Below are positions 22,527-34,801 of a DNA stretch of 64,000 nt, one piece after another (positions within the stretch are counted from its first letter, which is position 1; each line of letters starts with the position of its first letter). The DNA is from Ooceraea biroi (taxonomy: Eukaryota > Arthropoda > Insecta > Hymenoptera > Formicidae). The translations under genes were made by a program, and so were the position numbers. The stretch spans positions 7,259,287 through 7,323,286 of the forward strand of contig NC_039514.1 in NCBI RefSeq assembly GCF_003672135.1, read 5' to 3'. The notes under the pieces are model-generated. The model had not been told where the DNA came from, ran no database searches, and saw nothing but the letters and a program-made list of their open reading frames with translations.

Positions 22527-25500
22527 ATGTCAAAATCAAACATAAGGAAGATAACGGCTGACCCTACGAAATGTAATACAGACTCATCACGACGGCCGAG
22601 TGTGTTCGACAGGTTGGGCACCAAACCCGCGATCGCCGCCGCCGCCGCCACCGCCACCGCCACCGCCACCGCCACCGCCGTCGCCGCCGCTCAGAATACA
22701 TCGGACTACTGCAGGAATTGGGCCCTCAACGGCAGCTGCTCCTACGGAAAGAGTTGCAAGTGAGGGATGCTCCCTTATTTTGCGGATGCTCCCTTGAAAA
22801 GGAACTTTTCAAGGGAAAATGCACGTTCGCGTTGAGAATCTGTGCCTATTCACTGATTGCGAAATTTCCCCTTTTTCTCTCGACTTTTCCAAAGTTTAAT
22901 AAAATCCAGCTCAACGAGGGAGAAAAACAAGAATAAAAAAATTCCTTATGATGCACAGTTGTTGGTTGCAATTTGTTTTTAATTTTTAAATTTCCTTGTT
23001 GCTTAGATACGCAAGTACACACACACTGATAAGTCCATCCAAGCGCGCTAAGAAGGATAATGCAATCGCAACTACGCCTGGGGTAAGCTTAGAATAATAA
23101 TCACACCTGAATCTCAGCAATCAACAATTTTCAATTAACATATTTAGCAAAAAGTCAAAAAAATTCACTGATTATGCAATGAAAAGTTTTCTTTTGACTT
23201 GCTCAACTCGCAGCCCATTGAGGATCCTTTCAAACGGCTCACGTCAAAAATCGTGAAGAAGGCATCGCACAGCCCGGACTTAAATATCGAAGAGTGGAAC
23301 CAGACGGACCTCGAGTACGTGGACGAGAAGGTATTGGAGAGACGGCGGCAACTGTTGCAACGGGAGCTGGAGCTACAAATGAAGAAGGACAAGGAGGTAC
23401 ATGGCAAGGAGAAAGTGAGGCAGAAGAAGAAAGCGATGAGCTCGTCTTCCAGTTCGCGCACCTCCAGCACGTCCAGCAGCAGCAGCAGCTCCAGCAGCGA
23501 AGACTCCTCCTCCACGTCGACCTCGGACTCCCGGAAGAAGGTGAAGAAGCTCAAGACCAAGAGACACCACAGCGTCACCACCGATTACGATGAAGAGAAG
23601 GAGAGGAAGAGAAAGTATGCACCTTTTTGTTACTTCATTTATTATTATTTTATTTATTGTTATCTATTATTTTATTATCCTACGAATCTTGCAGGTTGAA
23701 GCTGAAGAGACTGGGAATGAAGAACGACAAGGCCGTTGGTAAGAAGAAGCGCAAGATCGAGAGCAATTCCGTGAAGAAGGACCTCGCCGCGAGAGCGGTG
23801 AAAAAACATGGCGCGTCCTCCGGGTCCAGGAAGCATTCCGGCTCACTGCGGGCGAAATCGCCCGCGATGCAGCAAGGCTCCACGAGCGGCGGAGTTGCAT
23901 CCACGTCGGCGGTGGTACTGGGCTCGTCGGTCTCCGTGGCGCATCACGCGTCCTCCTCCTCCAGCAAGATCCGCGAGAGAAACAGAAGCGAATCGCCGAA
24001 GGCGTTGAAAGCCAGCCGGGAGGCGGACAAGGACGACGGCAGGCATTACAAGAAGGTACGCGACATGGAGGAGTGTTTGTCGAAGGACCCCAAGTCCTGC
24101 AAGTCGTTCGACAAGCTGAAGGAGCAGCAGGAGAAGGAGAAGAGCCGCGCGATCGACGAGAAGATCAAGTCGGACGACCGGCTGAGGTCCAAGTGTAACA
24201 AGGACAAGGATAGCTTGCGCTCGCGGACGCCTCCACCGCCTCCGTCCTCGTCCGAGCGGTCGTCCAAGCATCAGCACGGCGGAATCAAGGAGAGCGTGTC
24301 CGTGTCGAAGACGCGACGCAGCCGGACGCCGGATAAGCCGTCGTCGAGGGTGAGGCGCGACCTCACTCCGGCGAAGAACCCGGAGAAGCCGAGCGGCTCG
24401 TCGAGCCGCGCGAGGGACACCGACAAGAAGGAACGCGACTCGCACAAGAGAGACAAGAGCAAGGAGCGGGAGGATACGAGGAAGGGCGAGCAGCCGGTGG
24501 GCGGTAAAGCGAAGCAGACGCTGACCGCGAGCAGCCAGGACGACAGTTATCGGAGGAGCAACGCGAGCAAGGACAGCTTCGACGAGAAGGCTTACGGCGG
24601 TGAGAAGGCGCGGCAGAGGAGCCGCGAGCGTCAGCGCGAGAAGGAGCTAAGGGACGAGCGGCACTCGAGGCTGGTGCGCGACCAACGGCAGGAGCCGCTG
24701 CGCGACAAGGACAAGGACGGGTCTCAGGAACGCTGCCGCAACGAGCGGCAGCGCGAGCGGGACCGCGAGCGGGACCGCGACCGCGAGAGGGAACGCGAGC
24801 GCGACCGGGACCGGGAGCGGGACCGCGAGAGGGAACGGGAGCGTGATCGCGAGCGGGAGAGGGATCGGGAGGTGCGCGAACAGCGGGATCGTGATCGTGA
24901 CAGGGACAGAGAGAAATCCATGAAGTCTCGGGAGCGAGACGTACCCACGGTAGTCCCCTCCGCGGCATTGAGCCTGCCAGCGGACAAGAGTTCGCGCTAC
25001 AGCGGCGGCGGCGGCGGCGGCAGACTGAAGGAACGCCCGTTGAGCAAGGATGTGTCCTTCGACAAGAGCAGCGGCCCTCGCGACCGGAACAGGAGCGAGC
25101 GCGAGCGGGAGCGCTCCGAGGCGAAGGCTCTGGTCGACCGGGAGAGGAGTTCGGCGCAGTCGCGACTAGACGGGCGCTACGAGCGCGGTGGCATCGTCGA
25201 GAAGGAAGCGGCGTCGTCGAGCCGCGGGAAGCCGAGCATGAACTCGCCGCGAGACCGCATGGACCGTTTCCGGGAGACGTCGCTGGATCGCGCGCCGTTG
25301 CACGATAAGAGCGGGCACGCCTCGGCGTCGGGCATCCCGTCGACGGCGCCGTTACCATCGGCTCCCGCGACCTCGTCCTCGTCGTCGGCCGTGGCCGCGA
25401 CGGCCGCTCTACCATCGTCTCGCGACCATCTGCTCGACATGGTGGACGGCCACTACGACAGGGACAGGCACAGGAGGTTCAGCGTGAGGTACGAGCGGGG

Positions 25501-27902
25501 GCACGGATCGGAGCACGCCAGCAGGAAGGATCAGGCACGAATCGAATCGAGTCGCGTGCCGAGCAAGATCGACCGGATAGTGGATCGTCGGGACGCGAGC
25601 AGTCCGCGGCGCGCGATGGAGGTGGACCGGAACTTCGGCAGGAACTACGGCAGGCTGCCGGAGCACTGGGACGAGCAGGAGGAGTCGTCTGCCCACGTGG
25701 ACTATCGGGACCACGGTCACATTCACGAGGACGACCGGAGAAAGGCGGTCGACGGCAGAAGGTACGACAGCCCGTTCGAGGAGAGGCGCGTTGCGCGCGA
25801 GGAAAGGTCCAGGGAGTCGCGATACGTGATCCAAACGGCGGAGCGGGCCTCCTTCGACGAGCACCGCCATCACCATCACCATCATCGGCATCCTCCTCTC
25901 TACGCTGGCGAGAAACTGCGAGGCGGCGGCGGCGGCACCGGCATTAGGTAAAACGCATAATTATTTTATCAGATTATTAATTTCTGTTAATAATTTTAAT
26001 TAAAAATAAATATTTTAATGTGGAAATCGAGATCGTTCTTAATATTTTCTTTTTCCAGGGAGGAAAACGTACCAACTGACGACTGGGAGGGGCACCATCG
26101 TGACGTGGAGCACAGCCGTGACCGAGCTTACCCGCCGGTGGAGTGGGACGAGCGGGAGTGGCGTACGCGAACGCTGTGGGAAGGCAGAGACAGCCTGCCC
26201 CGCTCGGAGATACACGATGACGAGTGGAACGCGCGATACGACGGCTCGATGGCCGACTGGAAATCCAGCGATGCGCGGAAATGGGACAATCAGAACGTGC
26301 ACGTTCGATCGCATTACAGGAACGAGCGCTCGAAGGACTTGGAGCTCGCGGAGTCCGCGCAGCACGGGTAAGCCTAGCCTAGTCTCTTCAGTAGCGATTA
26401 AGATAAAAATGCAAATCGATGGGTTAAATTTTGTCGATACTGGAATGAATTTTTTCTTAGCAAGAGGCGATCCTACAATGCCCCGGAAGCGCGGGAGGAG
26501 CCGACGAGTCACCCGTCCGCTAAGCAGGCCGCGATTTACGGCAGCATGAAGGAGGAGCCGATCAACAAGAAGCTCATGGAGCTCGCCGAGGGCAGACTGT
26601 GCACCACGACCACCGCCAGGGAGAAGTCTACGGACAGTTTCCAGAAGAAGGGCTCGCAGAAGGAGAAGCCCGAGATCAAGGAGCCCGTGGCGGTGGAGCC
26701 GAAACGTCCCATCGCCGACGAGTCCTTGCAGACTCTTCATACTGAGAGCGACCTGAGTGACATCAGCGACGATCCGGACGACATATTAAATATGGAAGAA
26801 GATACCACGGTGCGTATCCCGCGATAAGCTTCTTTTACGACGGAAAATATTTGTAAACATTTTATTATGAATTTTATTGACAGGATGTGGAAGCTAGTAA
26901 AACGCGGACGAGTAAGAAGGCACCGGAGGTCCGCGATGTGCAGTCGACGGCGCAGGAGCCAGCCCAGAGTTCTCTGTCGCCGAAGGAGCCGGTGGAAGAA
27001 GCTATCTTCAACACCAAGTCCAAGGACAACGCTGATACCATGTCCCTGAAGTAATATCATTAATTTGAGAGAAAAAATATTTTTATAATAAAATTATTTA
27101 AATTATTTAAATAATAAAATATTATTTTATTATTTTGAAATATTTAAGTTAGAGCCTAGTTAAAAGGTTTCTTATCTACGAATGCGTCGTTATCGTTAAT
27201 AGGAATATGGAAGATGACAACATGGAGACTATGGACTTCGAGGAGATCTCTGACGGCGAGCTGGAAGAGGACATCAAGACCAGCGGCAAAGGACTGGGCG
27301 ACGCCCTAGGCGTCGACTGGGAGTCCCTCGTGAAGGAGACGCAGGCGCGGCGGAGCATGCCGTCCGACCAGGACTCCGCGGAGAACCGATGGCAGTGTAA
27401 GGCCATCTTCTACAGGATCGGCATATCCAAGAAATACGCGGGCGAGGACTTTGTTAAGAAGCTGCTGAAAAAATATGAGAAGAATGGTGCGTGAGAATCT
27501 TGACAATAATCATTTTTAATAATTCTCTCTCTCATACATTTGCACAAATACATAGAAAAATTATTTCCTAACTTCCGCTTTACAGATCACAGCGACTTCC
27601 TGCTTCACGATGTCGCGCTGATGCACACGGCGCTCGCACGCAACCGACTGCTGCAGGATAACGGCGCGATGCACGCCGTGGATGACTCCTTGTACAGGTG
27701 AGGCGCGTCAAGTCACACCTCGAGCGCGAGCTACGAGATATTTGCTAAATATATTCGTTACTTTTACAATATTCTGTAACGAAATTCCCGTTGCAGAATT
27801 AACAATGCAAGCTACGACGAGGATGTGGAGCACGACTGGGAGACGCTGAAGCCGAGCGCGGCCCTATACGAGGAAGCCAAGTGTTTATTGCAAGCGGTAT
27901 GA
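22527..27902 (+). CDS. Flacc: Flacc / ZC3H13 homologue, m6A methyltransferase complex subunit
   Basis: Ten exons: 22527-22759, 23007-23082, 23214-23614, 23695-25947, 26059-26367, 26461-26809, 26884-27050, 27203-27486, 27586-27697 and 27797-27902; phases agree, 1429 aa. The start ATG (MSKSNIRKI) is the first in frame. RRPSVFDRLG followed by a CCCH finger (CRNWALNGSCSYGKSC) is the ZC3H13 N terminus. A coiled, charged segment, poly-Ser, and a very long Arg/Asp/Glu/Ser-rich middle follow, with RE/RD dipeptide runs at about 24740-24910 and His-rich and Gly-rich stretches. The C terminus has the family block EEISDGELEEDI, then LGVDWESLV and YRIGISKKYAGEDF. In flies Flacc bridges Fl(2)d (WTAP) and Nito (RBM15) in nuclear m6A writing and sex-determination splicing. 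A poly-Ala/Thr stretch in exon 1 derives from a GCC/ACC repeat. Confidence 0.93.
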
Positions 27903-28306
27903 GGAGAAGGACGAGATCTGTGTGTCGAAAATTGTGAACGGCAATCGACAATTCGATTTTTACACCGACCGCACCGAGTATATATATGTACATATGTGTA
28001 TATGTGTACCGTGTCCCGTGTCTCTTCGTTGGTCTATCGATAGGCAAATATATCGCAAATATATTTAATCGAACGAGCCGCGTACGAGCCAGTCGTTGAT
28101 CGATCGTACTTTTTTGTCCGAGTATCACTTTGATAATTATTGATAATAACGATAAGATTTGACGAGTAATCGCCGCATACGTAAATGGAGTAACTCGCTC
28201 ATGTACATTTGAACGATTGTAATTATATACGTGTGCACGAATTAATTTTTGCGCACCGAAGTGTCGATGTAACGTCGTCCACCCGGACGAGTGTCAAATG
28301 TAACGC

Positions 28307-28312
28307 AATAAA
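28307..28312 (+). terminator. AATAAA polyadenylation signal, Flacc
   Basis: Canonical hexamer about 400 bp after the Flacc stop codon. A second hexamer lies at 28444-28449. Confidence 0.5.
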
Positions 28313-28443
28313 TACGAGTGATCCTGTCCCGAGCGCGACGTCGGTTTGCGTTCAGTCGCTTCCGCGAACGCAGGCTGCGCCGACGTCGTTCTGTAATATA
28401 CTCATTGCCTTGCGCAACAGGTGTTCGTTATCGTTATCCTGAA

Positions 28444-28449
28444 AATAAA
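28444..28449 (+). terminator. second AATAAA hexamer after Flacc
   Basis: Alternative polyadenylation signal for the convergent Flacc transcript, about 315 bp before the stop of the opposing SmydA-like gene. Confidence 0.4.
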
Positions 28450-28764
28450 ACGTAATTAAAAGAGGATCAAGGTATTTATAACAATGACGACGATAATACA
28501 GTGCAGATGCGTATGTACGAGTTGCGTCTTACTCTCACACGTGAATGTGTCCGTCTGTCCTCGGAGACGTGGCGTTTGCACGACTCGACGTTCGTGCGAT
28601 ACAGCTCGTACAAGACGAGGCCTGGAATCGCGAAGGTGTTAAAAATTAATCTAATAATTATGAAAGAACTGTAAAATTGTATCATAACTTCGGACTTTAA
28701 GAAACTACGTTAAAATATTCTAGAAGAGTGGAGTCTGCACTTTTCCTTTGCCACTTGAATTAAT

Positions 28765-31700
28765 TTAAATTGTTGAAAACATTAAAGGCTTATATAGCAA
28801 AACGTATAATTTTCTATTTGAATTGTTCTCTTTTACAGATTTTAGGTAGGTCTGTAAAAGAGCTTTCTGCGCGACTGAGATCGTTGTGTCACCTTTCTTA
28901 ATGGAATCTCCGAAGCCTAAAGCCTCTAAAACAGAAAGTATATCGTGACAATACGCTCCCTTGATCTTAAGTTCCGCATCGGTGAGATCTGAAACAGAAA
29001 TTCGATTTTAACGTGCTCTTTATTATTTATTTTAAATAATATTTTGCTGTGCAATACAAAGGCAATAATAAGCTCGCACAATATTTATCGATGCAAGATA
29101 GGAAATAATATCCTACCTTCCCATTTAAGATCGGCGGCTCTGCCGAAATAGGAAATTATACAATACTTCATATCCATCATAATGTAATTACTGGCGGGTA
29201 CCAATATCGACAATGTCGTTTCTATAAATTTTAGTATTTCTCGCGGACTCTTGCGCATAGCGTCCAATACAAATGCCTTCAGTCCTGAACGAATGCATTC
29301 AATCTGCAAGACGATCGATCTCGCTTGTAAAATAGCGCTGAGAAATTAGCAAAAATGAAAATATAGATCACACAATTTTATTTCGCGCAACCTAAAATTA
29401 ATCTGAATTTAATTAATCATATAAATTTTAACGCGAGACTTGAAATACAGAAGACATAACTTCTCGGAATCAAACAGTAATCGCAAAAAGGACGCGATTG
29501 TTACAAAATTTGTGAAAAATCTGTGAAAAATTATGGCGATCATTTTTATTTCGCGATTACTATTTTTTTATTTTTGAAAACAACGTGTTACAGTCCTCAG
29601 CTCTCGGACACCACCTGTCTATGGCTCACGCTGGTCTGACACTTGTCGCAGATCCAGGGCGACTCACGGCTGAGCGGACTGCGGGCAAACAAATGTCCCG
29701 AACAGTCATCCCTGGCGCAGAGGAGTGCCCCAAGTCGGGATCCGAATTCCTATAGTGGAAGAAAGGGAACGTGTATATCTCTCACGATTTCTCATACAGA
29801 ATCGCCACTTACCAGCGGATCGACGCATCTTCTGCAATCGCAAGCGAAGAGTTTGGTGACTCTGAGGAACTGCCTTCTACGCGACGTATCCCAGAGCAGA
29901 TCGGTGTAGGACATGGTGAGCTCGTCACCGGCGGCGATGGGCATCGCAGCGGACACGTGCAGTCGTTGCCGGTCGTCGAAGTGGTGCCTGGTGTTCGGAA
30001 CGCAGCAATGATTCTGCAACGCGCCCATCGGATAAAGACCCCGCAGGCTCACGGAGCTCCTCTGGTCCCGGGCGACCACAACTTCAAACGAATTCGTGTT
30101 GAAGACACCGCAGATGCGCTTCATCAGCTCCACCTGCTCCTCGCTCGGAGGATTCCCCACGTTCCGCTCGAGCAGGTCGATCTTCGGCAGAAATAGGTGG
30201 GTGCATCTTATAAGATGTTCTGCCCATTAGAATACCAACGATTAGAAAAATATTAGAATGTCAGAATATGAAATTGTTGATCAGTTATTTTAAATTAGAA
30301 ATTATTACGTTATTATAAATTGGAAAAAGTGCTGTCAAGGGAACGTACGGGGTGTCCATGGGAAGTTGCTGAAACTAATCAGCTGTCATTTTTAAACGTA
30401 TGCAGTTATTGAAAAAACAAAAATTGCGTTGGAAAGAGGAAAGTCTGCAGCTTTTAATGGGTATAAATAAAATTTAGCAAAATGTTTGTATATCAGTTTA
30501 TTTTATTAATGAAAAATATGCTAATAATCAAGTAAGCTAATGATAAATATTTTCAAAGTGTGCACCATCTGAATTTGTACAAAAATCAATTCTTTTACGA
30601 AAACGTGTGAAAACTTTTTCTAACATGTCGTCTTTAATGTTGCTGACGACCTTTTTAATAGCTACTACTAAATCTGACACTGTTTCTGCATTTCCGGCAT
30701 AACAATGGTCCTTAATGTATCCCCAAAGAAAGAAGTCACATGGATTTAAATCCGGCGAGTACGGTGGCCATTCTAGCCCCCCCTGGGCAAATTTGGGGTA
30801 TCCCAGACCGATGGCTCGATTGCCATAAACTTTATCGATTGTTTCGAAGACCTCCTGGGTTCGATGTGGTGTCGCTCCATCCTGCATGAAATGAAATCCT
30901 CTGACAAGGCCTCTTTTTTTGCATGAGGGAAGAATTGTGTTTCGAGAAGCTGCTTGTAACTTTCACCAGTGACTGTTGATTCGAAGAATTGCAGATAAAT
31001 TCCTTTTACCGAGATCGCAGCCCATGCTGTTATTTTTTGTCGATGTAAAGGTTTAGCCAGGGAAACGTTGGGATTTTCCGACCCCTAAAATCTATAATTT
31101 TGTTTATTAACATAACCATTTAGCCAGAAATGTGCTTCGTCCGTGTAAATTATCAATTTCGCATCAAGTTCTCCATCTTCAAACATTCCATTTATCGTCT
31201 TGCAGAATTCCACACGTTTCGTCATAGCGCGTTTGGTTAGCAATTGATGCGATGTTATTTTATAGGGATGCATTTTCAGGAAATGTTTTAAAATCCTGTG
31301 TAACGTTGTTTTGGATATTTCAAGAGCTTGGGCAGCTTTCCGAATGGAAGAATTTGGATTCTCTTCAAAATACTTCTTAATATCTTCAATGTTTTCTTCT
31401 GCAGCTACAGACACAGAAGGACCTGGCAGATCATGTCTACGGTCTTGGATAGTTCCATACTGCATAAAATTATAATTCTGATTAAAATAACACAAAACAT
31501 TATTTTAATGCAGATTTATTGCCAAAAAATGGAGTGACGTAACGCATACGTTTAAAGAAATAATAAATTCTAACCTTTTCAGCGTGTTTTCGCTCTTAAC
31601 TTTATGTGTTCCGTATTTATACAAAACTCCCTGTAAGCATTGCTATAAATTTTTCCTGTGGAAAAGAAGCACTCGACAAGATAAATCTTTTCTTTCGTCG

Positions 31701-32528
31701 TCAGATTACTCATTTTGACGCGCACGGACTTGCATCTACCACAACCAGAATAAAACTGCGGACACTCAGATGAACGACCGTTAACCGTAAGACCCTTTCT
31801 GAAGTCATGGAGGGGAGAACCAATCGTTTACTTTCAGCAACTTCCCATGGGACCACCCTGTATGATTTATTTTTACATTAAATTTATTACATTAAAATTA
31901 TTTATTAAAATTAATTAAAACAATTTCAGTTGCACGGAAAACTTAGTTTGCTCATGTAATGCAAGAGAATTACAATTTTAATTAGCTGATATTCTTTTAT
32001 CACCTTATTAACACTTATTTTATTAATTTTCTAATGTTGAATTTCTACCTCATAGTTCCGGATCAGATCCGAGTGGCACTCCAAGGCATACAGGAGCTTC
32101 CGCTGCTCTTGCGACAACGCGAGGCCGCGTATCGCCACCACCGCGAGGAGCAGGTCCCTGGACCAGGTGGAACCGCAGGTCGGCGACCACTCCCTGAGGA
32201 ACCGGCACTCCGCACCGGCGTGCGCCGCGGAGTTCTCGCATTCCGTGGAGCAGATCGGCAGACCGCAGCCGTGATCACACGGGAAGAGAGGACACTCGTT
32301 CCTGTAGCAGACGACGCACATCGGCGGACGCTTGCTGCAGCATCTCGGTCCAATCAGCAGCGGGGCATCCGTGAAGATCAGCTCGCCGGCCGGGATGTCC
32401 CGCGTGGCGAACATGCCGCGACCGCCCAGGGGAGAGCGGCCGATCGTCCAAGAGCGGGGCTCATCCTGCGGGAGATCGTTCCTCCACAGATGAGCCCCGA
32501 GCAGCTCTTCCGTCTCACGCGGCTCCAT
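28765..32528 (-). CDS. SmydA-like SET and MYND domain protein
   Basis: Five exons: 32528-32049, 30181-29813, 29749-29630 (or to 29615), 29303-29117 and 28988-28765; phases agree, 459-464 aa, normal for the family. The N-terminal SET segment carries GGRGMFATRDIPAGE. It is interrupted by a MYND zinc finger (CVVC through HAGAEC). The SET core continues with NHCCVPNT, where many active SMYDs have NHSC, and DELTMSYTDLLW, then a post-SET cysteine cluster (FACDCRRCVDP, WICDKC). The C-terminal helical domain ends in frame. Such arthropod SmydA proteins, with Drosophila msta as a relative, are putative lysine methyltransferases with few known substrates. Intron 1 carries a dead mariner-type element. 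Exon 3 has two usable phase-0 donors (GTGAGC is the stronger). Confidence 0.85.
30348..31860 (-). mobile_element. Tc1/mariner-family transposon, degenerate, in intron 1 of the SmydA-like gene
   Basis: Flanked by TA on both sides (30346-30347, 31861-31862). Inverted ends GGGTGTCCATGGGAAGTTGC and its near complement, 1513 bp. The transposase is on the minus strand: a helix-turn-helix-like N-terminal half (SSIRKAAQALEISKTTLHRI), first catalytic segment IYTDEAHF, second MQDGATPH, third YSPDLNPCDFFLWG. It is broken by an in-frame TAG near 31085 and by a frameshift near 30920, so it is not functional. It has the same orientation as the host gene. Confidence 0.88.
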
Positions 32529-34801
32529 CCGGATCGCGGATCGCTCGTACGAGTGCCTCCTCTAACGAGGCGCCGTCAATCGCTGCCTCCTTTTATACCG
32601 TGCTGCGAAACGCACCTTCGAGCAGCCGAGCCAGCCCGGAAATTCTTGTTGCGTTGACTCTAGGCGCGGGATCCTCCTCCACGCACAAACAGCAGCGAAT
32701 TAATTTTAGCGAATCTTACATTGTTTGAGGCAGAGGTGCTCCTCCTGAGACGCGCGTGAGTTTTCATGGGATTTTTAATTTTAATTTTTAATTAATTTAA
32801 TTTAAGTAATTAATTCTTGTAAATTGTTGTTCGTGGATGCTTTTGCGAATGCTTCCCAAATGAACGGATTTTTGCCGGTTGAACGAACTCCGCGGGGACC
32901 AAGACCTGCGACAACTACACGCGCAAGTCGTGGCACACACGGGTATTTATACATGTGTCCTTTCGCAGTCGCGTTACGCTGCTGGCCGGCATGTCGCGGG
33001 GAGAATAAAATTATTTCGGCTGTATCGTAACGGCTGCTGATCGTTTTGATCAATCAGAAAACGTGAAATTAGTCGAATGCATTCAGGATTAAAGACACGC
33101 GAGAGACACTGTTCTGCACGAGTTCGCGCCTCCTCTTCCTCTCTCTCTTGCTCACCCCGTTTTACAAATGTTGGTTTAAAATAGAATTATAATTTGGCAG
33201 CGTGTCCACGTCAAAAAGTAGCCAACCTGTTTACAATTTACGCATTTTACGAGATGCTGGCAGATTATAAATAAAGCACGCAAATACTCGAATGAATAAT
33301 TTGTACAAACGACGGAGAGACCAGGCCATTTACATAATTAATTTTTAATTGTGTAATTATTTTGATTAAAAGGTAAACTCTAGTAAATGTTAATAAATTG
33401 AGAGGGTAACATATGTTTCCATCGCTTCACGTATCGATTTGCGCGAGAAATGCTTCGTATTGATCGGTTTCCTTTATCTGACGAAAGCAAACATGCTTTG
33501 CGTCTCACACATTATAACGGAAAATTATTTTCTACGACATAAAAACAATAATATTATAAATCGCCCGTTTCAAAAACGATAATAACAAATTATTAAATTA
33601 TTTTTTACGTATGAAACTTGGGATTTACGAGTCACAGACGCATTCTACCCCGTAAATCAAGCCGTCCGGAGGGTACGTTACCCAATACCGAATTGTGCAA
33701 AAATTCGGAAAGGAACAATATCGATGTAATTGCTTCACGCAAGCGTATCCGTCGCGTAATAGCTATTTGTATGGTCGAGCGTTGCTAAGACTACGGCCGA
33801 GTCGTCACGATCATCGTCGTCGACGACAGAATATCGTGAACGACGTCGTCAAGAACGTGCATACGTATATACACGGCCAATGCCGCGCTAGCGATATATA
33901 CGGCACGCCGTACCGTGTGTACAGATCATCGAAAGTGCCGTGCCTCCCTGGCGACCCGCGTTCACCCCCTTTTTTTCATTGTCCACCGACGCACAAGTAT
34001 GGGAAGGTAATGGTAAAGGGAGGCGACCCGTCCGGCTCCTGCCTGCGGCAGAAGGGAATCCGTCTCCGCTTTTCTAGTCCTTTCAGGATTCCCGGACGGC
34101 GATCTCGCCTCGTCTCGTCTCGTACGAAGCGCGATCGACTCGGCTCGGTTTTAACCGATGTAACGTTCCTCTGCGAGCTCCACGAAGGGGTCACGAGCGA
34201 GCGTTAGCACAGTGACGTAAAATCGTATTAATACTCTCTAGTCTAATTACGTCTCCGATTTTATTTATGCGTTGTCGCGATCTTTCGACGTTACGCTAAT
34301 CATCCCTTCAAGACCGGATGCCCTCGGTTGAGCTCCTCGAGCTTGCATATGTATCTTATACATTTTTCTTCAGAGTTCCCTTATCCCTGCACCTCAAGTT
34401 ATGATTCCTCAGCTCTTTAAAATTGTTAACAGTCGCTATTTGATGTGTTGTCTCTTTCTCCCTTCAGCAAAAAGTATATTACTTATTTAATGTGTTGCAA
34501 AGAGAGCTGTAAATGTTTTTATTAAGCGCGATCAATACCTGCAAAGTGTAAAGCTTCCGGATTCGATACGTATGCAAGATTACGTTATTGCTCGTGCACG
34601 AGGCCAACAGTTCGCCTTGTTAGTTTACCGCCAGACCAGACGTAGCGGGTATCCTGGACATTCGTGTAACACGCCGTGCAGTGAACGCGATGCGCGCCAG
34701 CGTGTGTACACGCGTGACACGTGCGTCCATGCACGTCGCACGTCGTACACACGCTCGCACGTGCACAATAAATTGACACGTGTACGTATCATGCTGTAAT
34801 C
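32529..34801. other. intergenic region between the SmydA-like gene and the EGF/LamG gene
   Basis: Head-to-head spacing of 2.3 kb. The frames at 32034-32657 (opposite strand of SmydA exon 1) and 33695-34207 show no recognisable domain. Nothing else is supported. Confidence 0.45.

Noticed and set aside
24363..25415. 350-codon minus-strand frame
   Set aside because: Antisense shadow of the GC-rich, Arg/Asp-rich Flacc exon 4.
32034..32657. 207-codon + strand frame
   Set aside because: Antisense to SmydA exon 1, which encodes the SET/MYND sequence on the minus strand.
33695..34207. 170-codon + strand frame before the eys-like gene
   Set aside because: No homology and no splice signals joining it to the downstream gene.
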